Part shown: piece by piece, positions 57,955 to 64,000 of the stretch
How the letters are laid out: the number at the start of each line of letters is the position of its first letter
How positions within the stretch are numbered: position 1 is the stretch's first letter
Assembly (NCBI GenBank): GCA_963678675.1
Contig: OY783194.1
Location: 15,194,812-15,258,811 of the forward strand
Reading direction: 5' to 3'
Source: Xiphydria camelus
Lineage: Eukaryota; Arthropoda; Insecta; Hymenoptera; Xiphydriidae
DNA length: 64,000 nt
Notes under the pieces: model-generated
What the model was told of the DNA's origin: nothing
The model's database searches: none
What the model saw: the letters and a program-made list of their open reading frames with translations, nothing else
Program-made: the position numbers and the translations under genes

Positions 57955-58120
57955 CGTATGTCCGCGATCAATCAGACCATAGCAAAATTTCGAGTTTTGC
58001 ATGAGCACCCCCGTGGGTTTCCTCGTCCAATATATTATAATCTCCGGAGAAACGTGAATGCGTATGCGTAGTCATCCGCGTTGGCGTCGTCAGCAAGTTC
58101 AGATCGGTTATTTCGATAAC
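57955..58120. repeat. Partial copy of the 39.2-kb palindromic family
   Basis: Contains gtatgtccgcgatcaatcag, gagttttgcatgagcaccc and a later gtagtcatccgcgttgg, matching the left arm of 39203-39476. The right arm is absent. Confidence 0.75.
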
Positions 58121-58167
58121 CGATGTCCGCATGTTGATGTCCGTATGACCGATGTCCATATGACCTT

Positions 58168-58462
58168 GAAATTTACCTTCGGCCGGGCTTGGTGGCCGGA
58201 GCGAATTCGAGCAATTTTTACCGGTAGAAGTTGAGCCGGTAGTTAGAGTTGGTGTCAATTCGGGAGATCGAAGCGTCTAACCTCGAAATCATGAATTTGT
58301 GAATAATGGACATTACTCACCATAATTCACAAATCCACGATTTCAAGGTTAGACGCTTCGATCTCCCGAATTGACACCAACTCTAACTACCGACTCGACT
58401 TCTACCGGTAAAAATTGCTCGAATACCGACCAAGCCCGGCCGAAGGTAAATTTCAAGGTTCC
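58168..58462. repeat. Hairpin with 135-bp arms
   Basis: The arms end ttgaaatttaccttcggccg / complement; the loop is about 25 bp. Both arms encode the same MTPTLTT peptide by symmetry, so these ORFs are not genes. Confidence 0.85.
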
Positions 58463-58498
58463 TGTAACTGTGCGGTTCTGGACGGGACATACGGTATA

Positions 58499-58785
58499 CC
58501 GGAAGCAAAATTGTTTCATTTTCATTAATTTATTTCGACTTGTTCAACCACACAAATCATCTTGTAAAAGTTATATGCCATAGTTTAATCATGCTTGAAT
58601 CTATATAAAAAAACTGCGATGGTGGTATTTTACTATGCGAAATAAAAATTATTGAAAAATTCAAATTTGTTGTTTTACTTTATTTATGGGCGAAACAATA
58701 CGATACTTTTTTTAATAATATAGCTAATATGATGGTGCATAACATAAATTTTGCTGTGTGAAAGCAGTCGAAGTTAGAGAAGTTT
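58499..58785. repeat. Dispersed repeat, direct copy of 4152-4440
   Basis: Starts cggaagcaaaattgtttcat. Same orientation as its partner. It lies right after the hairpin. Confidence 0.8.
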
Positions 58786-58816
58786 AAACGGAGGAGAACG
58801 AGACCCAGAAGAGTAA

Positions 58817-58993
58817 AGGCCATCACACACAACATTCCGTAAGGCCGTAAGACGTAAGCGTAAGCGAATAGACCAATCAGAATCAAGTATTCCGTTGTGG
58901 TGGGGTTACGGACAACGGAATACTTGATCCTGATTGGTCTATTCGCTCACGCTTACGTCTTACGGCCTTACGGAATTTTGTGTGTGATGGCCA
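58817..58993. mobile_element. 177-bp PIF/Harbinger-type hairpin element, TAA duplication
   Basis: ggccatcacacac / gtgtgtgatggcc ends, arms about 75 bp, TAA at 58814-58816 and 58994-58996. The three-base TWA-type duplication and small size fit a Harbinger MITE. Confidence 0.75.
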
Positions 58994-60291
58994 TAACTGG
59001 CCCGAGTCTAACACCCGTCACCATGGGGGAAAGAGGTATAGTCCGGGAGGTAGGGGCTTTTTCAAGTAGTCATTTCATGCCGGCTAATTTTAAGAACCTT
59101 TGAAGGGGATATAAAGTGAATACCAAAAGTGACCGTCAGCTGCCCCAATAGTGGTGGGTGTGGGTGTGGCAGGGGGTGGAACTTGATAAAAAATAATTGT
59201 TGCACAGTTATTTTATGCCAACAGATATTTGTTTTACAAATACTTGACGTTAGGTACTGTCGAAAAGAAATAATCAGCTGTGTCGTGGAGGGGGGATTTC
59301 ACGTCAGCTGGTCAGGTAAACATGTAAAAAAATTAATAAAATTAAGTTAATTTAGACTAAAAGATTTTTTTCTAGGCGACTCCTGACATATGTACAAGTA
59401 TGAAAATAAGAGCTACATATATAGTGGGGGGAAGACCGTCAGCTGGAGCGAAAACATATAATTGCGCCCAATACTCCAAACGACGCGCGGTATTTTTGAC
59501 GGTCCAGCTGACGAACTTTACCTCAAGAGGCATTCAGCTGGCTACAATTTCCAAACTTTATGTGATAAAAACTATAACATTTTCAAATTTCAAGTGGACT
59601 TCTGTCAATTTAGCTAAACTACAGGGAAATATAAACTGTTCAGCAGAGCTCACCGCTACAGTTGTCGCGTATAAATGGAAAAAGTTGAAAGTGCCAAAGC
59701 CAAAATCGTTGAAAAATCAAATAAATTTGTTTAAAACTGCAACCGCAGAGCTACTTTTCGAACGCTCTATAAACTAAAACTGAATCAGGAGACACTTACA
59801 TCCATTACTAGGTTATTGGCGATGGCATTGACACCTATTTTTATAAAAAATCTTATACAAAATCTTATTTCTGCAAGGTATGGCACATTCAGCCTTTTCC
59901 ATTTACATGCCTCAGTTATATCGTATACTCTTCAGCCTTAGGGCTACGTGATTTATACCTACACATCTGCGTAAATCCCCGAAAGGACAGCTGTTTCCCT
60001 CGTGTTTTTGGTCCCTATTGATATATACAAAATAAGTTAATTTAATTTTAACTATTTATGGTGAGACGAAGACTCTATAACAGTGGTCATAAGTTTAGAG
60101 GGTGAGATACGGATGTATATGTTTATCTCTCCCTAAGAACCCACGCAGCTCTCTATCTTACTTGAAATATATACAAGTGATGTATGCAACCCTTGAGAAG
60201 GAATCTGAGGGATCAGGAGTCTGCTTTGTCAGTCTCAGTGTGCTTTTCCAGCAGTGCAGCTGACTAGAACTGTAAATAAATAGATATTTTC

Positions 60292-60405
60292 GTTATAAAG
60301 GCGTGAAGCGCCGTTTTTAACGAGCGTGAAGTTTTCCGCACGAGCGAAGCGAGTGCGGCAACCACACGAGTTAAAACAACGCGAAACGCCCTTATAACGA
60401 ATTCT
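60292..60405. mobile_element. Small nested inverted-repeat element
   Basis: ttcgttataaaggcgt and its complement acgcccttataacgaa bound about 110 bp, GC-rich inside (cgagcgaagcgagtgcgg). No ORF. Confidence 0.6.
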
Positions 60406-60569
60406 ATTTTCTGTAACTGTCAAATACGAGGTTGACAGGGTTAGGGATGCCCGTGAAACCGAGTTTTACGCACTGAGTGACAAAAATAACTATAAATTCC
60501 CATAAAAACCAATAGTCCCCATCGGCAGTTTCAGGTCTGCAGTGTTATGCGAGCGAGCAAACGTGAAAC

Positions 60570-60704
60570 ATGGCTCAAGTGAAACAGTTTTGTGTGTTTT
60601 GTAAGAAGAAAACTGAAAATTTGATAGCTTTCACTGCAGGAACATTGCATCTCGATGACGAAAGTGATGAAGATGAAGATGTCGCTGAATTTAATGAATT
60701 TTAA
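60570..60704 (+). CDS. 44-residue ORF, apparent fusion of a transposase start and end
   Basis: ATG in good context (gaaacATGGC). The product starts MAQVKQFCVFCKKKTENLIA with a CxxC pair and ends in the acidic LDDESDEDEDVAEFNEF. The first part resembles starts of uncharacterised repeated insect proteins; the acidic tail resembles an end. A natural reading is an internal deletion in the element that left only both termini of its protein. AATAAA follows at about 60752. It may be expressed, but no function can be given. Confidence 0.45.
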   Translation: MAQVKQFCVFCKKKTENLIAFTAGTLHLDDESDEDEDVAEFNEF

Positions 60705-61644
60705 TTAATAATTCAAAAACAAAAAATTAATCAGTGACACTTTCTTTCCGAATAAAAATATAACATTTAGAGATTAAACAGGGGTGTTTTGAAGAGTTCA
60801 ATTTTTTAAATGTTTTTTCACATGATTCGTAAGAGTAAGACAAAAAATTCACAATTCGATGAGTTCTACAAAGTTGAAACTAGGATTACAAATTTTTTCT
60901 CATTTTTTGTTACTAGAATTCGCCTATTTTCTGTTACTAGAATGCGACTATTTAAGGGTTAAGTAATTCTAATTATTTCGGTTTAATTCCCATTAATAAA
61001 GGAATAAAAGACTTCAATGCAGATAAAAATATGTATACTTGAATTATGTGCAAATCTATCTGTAGTTTGGGTAAATTGACAGAAGTCCACTTGAAAATTG
61101 AAAATGTTATAGTTTTTATCACATAAAGTTTGAAAATTGTAATCAGCTGAATGCCTCTTGAGGTAAAGTTCGTCAGCTGGACCGTCAAAAATACCGCGCG
61201 TCGTTTAGAGTATTGGGCGCAATCATGTTTTCGCTCCAGCTGACGGTCTTCCCCCCACTATATATGTAGCTCTTATTTTCACACTTATACATATGTCAGG
61301 AGTCGCCTAGAAAAAAATCTTTTAGTCTAAATTAACTTAATTTTATTAATTTTTTTACATGTTTACCTGACCAGCTGACGTGAAATCCCCCCTCCACGAC
61401 ACAGCTGACTATTTCTTTTTGACAGTACCTAACGTCAAGTATTCGTAAAACAAATATCTCTGTTGGCATAAAATAACTGTGCAACAATTATTTTTTATAA
61501 AGTTCCACAGCCTCCCACAACCCCACCCACCGCGGGTGCGTCAGCTGACGTTCACTTTCATACAAGGCCAAAGCTAATTAGTAAGTGTAGCTAAATATTT
61601 AATGGCATGAAAACACTTTCAAAATAGACCCCTACCTCCCGGAC

Positions 61645-62394
61645 TAGTAGGCAAGCGATCAGTGGTTCTCCGGACGCACCAAGGTTGGCAGAGCAATTTT
61701 TCAAACGGAGATATTTCAAAAATTACGACAATTACAGAAGAATGATCCGAGTGTAATGTGTAGGGAATTTAACTGACAAAATTATGGAATACAAAGAAGA
61801 AAAAATAATTCAATACATCGAGAGATGTCGTTGATTTTACTTGGCACTTTTTAAACAATTAAGAGAAAAAAACATATAATTTTATTTTAAAAATAGAGAA
61901 TTTCTTAAGCAATTTAAAACAAAAAGCATTCAAAAATGTTAAATTTTCGATGTTTTTATGATTTTTTTCCCACCCCTATCGTTCGTGCGGCTCTAGAGGG
62001 TAACCGTGGGGAGTGGGGGTAAACTGTGTAGAACCTTTTTTATAGAGAATTCTAAGCTCTACAATTCTTTTTTTATACTTTTTTCGATACCTCGCTTAGT
62101 TTTCGAGTTATTTTCGTAGAACCCATTTTTGGGGTAGTTTTTATTTTATCGAAGTGAAACTTCTTTGCTGGGGGTACTAAAATCGCGCTCTATACAACGA
62201 AAAAACTGTAACGAAACCCACACACTCCAGCGCTAGCGTACGTGCCTCACTCATACACCGATCTCGACGCTGCCCCATTCCACTTACAAGGCTACGCACA
62301 CAACGCTACGCAGGTATCCGATACTCGACGAGTGTACACACACCACGCGACGCGACTTTCGTCGGTGATGCTATATATTATACTCCCGCGACCG
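61645..62394. other. No gene seen
   Basis: Unassigned sequence. The frame open from 62242 reads nonsense-like residues until about 62395, where LINE coding sense begins, so the start at 62242 is accidental. Confidence 0.5.
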
Positions 62395-62910
62395 GCATGC
62401 TCAAATTCCCTATCAGTGAACAATCATCTTATCCCTTGGAGTAACTCTGTCAAATATTTAGGGGTAATTTTTGACAGGAAATTAAACTGGGTTAAGCAGA
62501 TCTCATCCATGCGCAACAAAGCCAACGGCGCGTACACCTCCTTGAAACCATTTTTCAATAACAGAAAAAACTCTCAGGTCACCAAGGTCAAGGCCTTCAA
62601 CGCACTGATTAGGAGCATTTGCTCTTATGCCATTCCCGTCTGGGGATCGGCCGATCCTAGGAAGCTAGCCAGACTTCACGGTACCTACATGAGACTCCTT
62701 AGAGGCTCCCTAAACTCCCCCTGGTTCACCAGGAACAAACAGCTGCTCCATGAAACCGGACTTCCGTCACTCGACTCAGCCGCAATAAAATATGCAGGGA
62801 ACCTTCGTAACTCCGTCAAGACCCACGCCAACCCCTCTATCAAAGCGCTTAACAATTACTCCAGCAGACCCAAGGACAATGTCCGCAGACCCTGTATACT
62901 TATCAATTAA
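62395..62910 (+). pseudogene. Jockey-type ORF2 C-terminal fragment
   Basis: Reads HLIPWSNSVKYLGVIFDRKL, NWVKQISSMRNKANGAYTSL, KAFNALIRSICSYAIPVWG and LNSPWFTRNKQLLHETGLPS, ending at TAA 62908-62910. W...VKYLGV.FD.KL.W...I is the thumb-side region following the YxDD core in jockey-clade reverse transcriptases; WF.RN.....E..L is their usual end. Catalytic residues are absent. No stops within, so it is young but truncated at birth. Confidence 0.8.
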
Positions 62911-63134
62911 CGTCTAACTTTGATCTAGCGCCATCCGCACCATCGGCCCCTTCTAGCTGTAGAGCCTTTTTTGCTATGTCGTTTCACCCCCTCTACTTCT
63001 TCTTCTACTTGGTTTATAACCCCCGAATTGATAACCACGAGGAGGGGTTTAGTCGGTAAAAATCCGACACTACCCTAACAACATCTTGGGTGTCTTCCAA
63101 GATTCCCCTCCTCGCCAGTTCTTCAAAAAAAAAA
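62395..63134 (+). mobile_element. Jockey-like LINE, 3' end only
   Basis: Severely 5'-truncated: only the C-terminal 170 codons after the reverse transcriptase core, a C/T-rich 3' untranslated region with gaggaggggtttagtcggta, and an A tail at 63125-63134. No target duplication was recognised. Confidence 0.7.
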
Positions 63135-63189
63135 GGCATGCTCAAGTGGCCGATACTCGCGTCGCCGAGACTGTTCCGTCGCACAATTA

Positions 63190-63640
63190 CATTTTATTTT
63201 ATTTTACAACGATTTATTTTGTTGTTTGGCAATATGTTTATATGTACTCGAAAGAGCTCTTTCTGCTCTACAAAACTGTTATAATTGTTATTTCGAATAA
63301 TTAAATTTTTTATTATTTTTCTGGTATTAGAAATGGAATATCCAGGGGGCAAAAATCAGCAGTTTCGACATCTGCTTTTCTTCGCTTTTCATCGAGGTCA
63401 AAAAACTGCCGTATACGGAGAAGGTGTTATAGGCGAGTCTTTGATAAAAAAGATGTCGAAAATTCTGATTTCTTCCTCTTGGCTATTCCATTTCTAAGCC
63501 TGAAAAATAATAAAAAATTGTTATTCGAATAAACAATTATAACAGTTTTGTAAAGCAGAAAGAGCTTTTTCGAATGAATATAAACACTTTGCGGAACAGC
63601 AAACAAATCGTTGTAAAATGAAAGAAAATAAAAGAAAACG
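63190..63640 (+). mobile_element. Mariner derivative, 130-bp inverted arms
   Basis: Arms about 63194-63320 and 63500-63635 share acaacgatttattttgttgt and tctgctctacaaaactgtta in inverse. The core holds the first codons of a mariner transposase. Precise ends and target duplication are not resolved. Confidence 0.65.
63333..63497 (+). pseudogene. Mariner transposase, N-terminal remnant
   Basis: MEYPGGKNQQFRHLLFFAFH then RGQKTAVYGEGVIGE. R(H)LLFFF..G......VYGE is the first helix-turn-helix start of mariner transposases. Several residues between GQKTA and VYGEG appear lost, and after GES the sense disappears. The catalytic DD(D/E) part is absent. Confidence 0.6.
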
Positions 63641-63689
63641 CTACGAACTTATTTTCCAACCCAATAGCATCGCGATCATAAATACTTCG

Positions 63690-64000
63690 TCAAACTAGGG
63701 TTCATCTCGCCATCAGCGAAGCAGTACATTTCGGCGAATCCAGGCTGCTAATGAGTTCGCAGTCCCGCACCTTTCCTGAAAGGGTTAATTACTGGACGAA
63801 TCGGAATGAACCTTTGCCGAAATATTCGGTTATCTATTGAAATCGTCATTTCTCTCCTTTACAAAGCTGAATGCATTTCGAATGCATTCGAAATATAGCG
63901 GTATCTGCGAGAAGTGGTTCATTACAATTCGTTCGGTAATTAGCCTACCGGGAAAGGTGCAGGACTGCGAATACATAAGCAGTCCTCGTTTGTCGAAATG
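63690..64000. repeat. Inverted-repeat element end, cut by the window
   Basis: 63757-63812 (cgcagtcccgcacctttcct) is mirrored at 63918-63971. The outer part matches 30168-30263 in inverse and partly 54487. It continues beyond the window. Confidence 0.6.

Larger units (their letters stand above)
59041..61644 (+). mobile_element. 2.6-kb element with 500-bp terminal repeats rich in CAGCTG
   Basis: Inverted ends gtccgggaggtagggg (59041 and ending 61644), TA on both sides. After a variable spacer, 59118-59625 and 61045-61565 are long inverted repeats. Each arm has about six CAGCTG sites, mostly as gtcagctg, at irregular spacing of 50-140 bp. The interior carries a short ORF (60570-60704), AATAAA and a small nested hairpin element (about 60292-60405). 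No catalytic domain is left. The superfamily is unknown; TA flanks fit many. Confidence 0.7.

Noticed and set aside
58371..58583. ORF starting MTPTLTTDSTST, also at 57968-58258
   Set aside because: The shared peptide comes from the two arms of a hairpin and has no protein-like features beyond them.

Overview
The window looks like a gene-poor, transposon-dense stretch of an arthropod genome, most likely an insect. The base composition is AT-rich. Genes have GT-AG introns and AATAAA signals. The mobile elements are the usual insect set: Helitrons, Tc1/mariner, PIF/Harbinger, non-LTR retrotransposons with apurinic (APE-type) endonucleases, and an R2-type fragment. I see no recognisable single-copy host gene, no rRNA or tRNA gene and no CRISPR array. 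Almost everything readable is a mobile element, a broken piece of one, or an inverted repeat. Assignments rest on motifs and family memory; no database was searched.

Layout. 0-9 kb: two short tandem arrays; a composite inverted repeat (family A); a small inverted-repeat element; a broken DDE_Tnp_4 transposase with a SWIM-like tail (2670-3951); and a giant palindrome (5007-8997, arms of about 1.6 kb). 9-12 kb: a multi-exon decayed gene with a basic N-terminus and a DDE-like core that I cannot place in a superfamily. 13-23 kb: nested inverted-repeat elements, including one with ends at 14695 and 19433, then a Helitron with internal tandem repeats. 23-30 kb, mostly minus strand: an R2-like C-terminus, a zinc-finger tail of a transposase-like protein, and a multi-exon coding unit broken by a 5'-truncated LINE (25585-28453, 11-bp target duplication, itself hit by a small element) and by a Harbinger-type element in its intron.

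30-36 kb: further copies of a palindromic family (B), a decayed coding block, and head-to-tail Helitrons carrying the last part of the Pif1-like helicase. 36-48 kb: an inverted repeat (36271-37612 against 46838-48055) encloses a Harbinger derivative with TTA duplications, Helitron 3' ends, several mariner-type palindromes, and the only long undamaged reading frame, a 777-codon Tnp2/CACTA-like transposase (43557-45890). 48-54 kb: a nearly full-length LINE (49074-54071, 14-bp target duplication) with gag-like ORF1 and an ORF2 with endonuclease, reverse transcriptase and RNase H. It splits an older unidentified coding block.

54-64 kb: a multi-exon Myb/SANT-like gene of the Harbinger accessory type (54962-56814) with a mariner-type element in an intron; several hairpin elements; a 2.6-kb element with 500-bp terminal repeats rich in CAGCTG and a 44-codon ORF (59041-61644); the 3' end of a jockey-like LINE; and a mariner derivative keeping the first transposase codons. 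Recurring themes are palindromes with short transposase remnants in their loops, and elements nested in elements, from which relative ages can be read.
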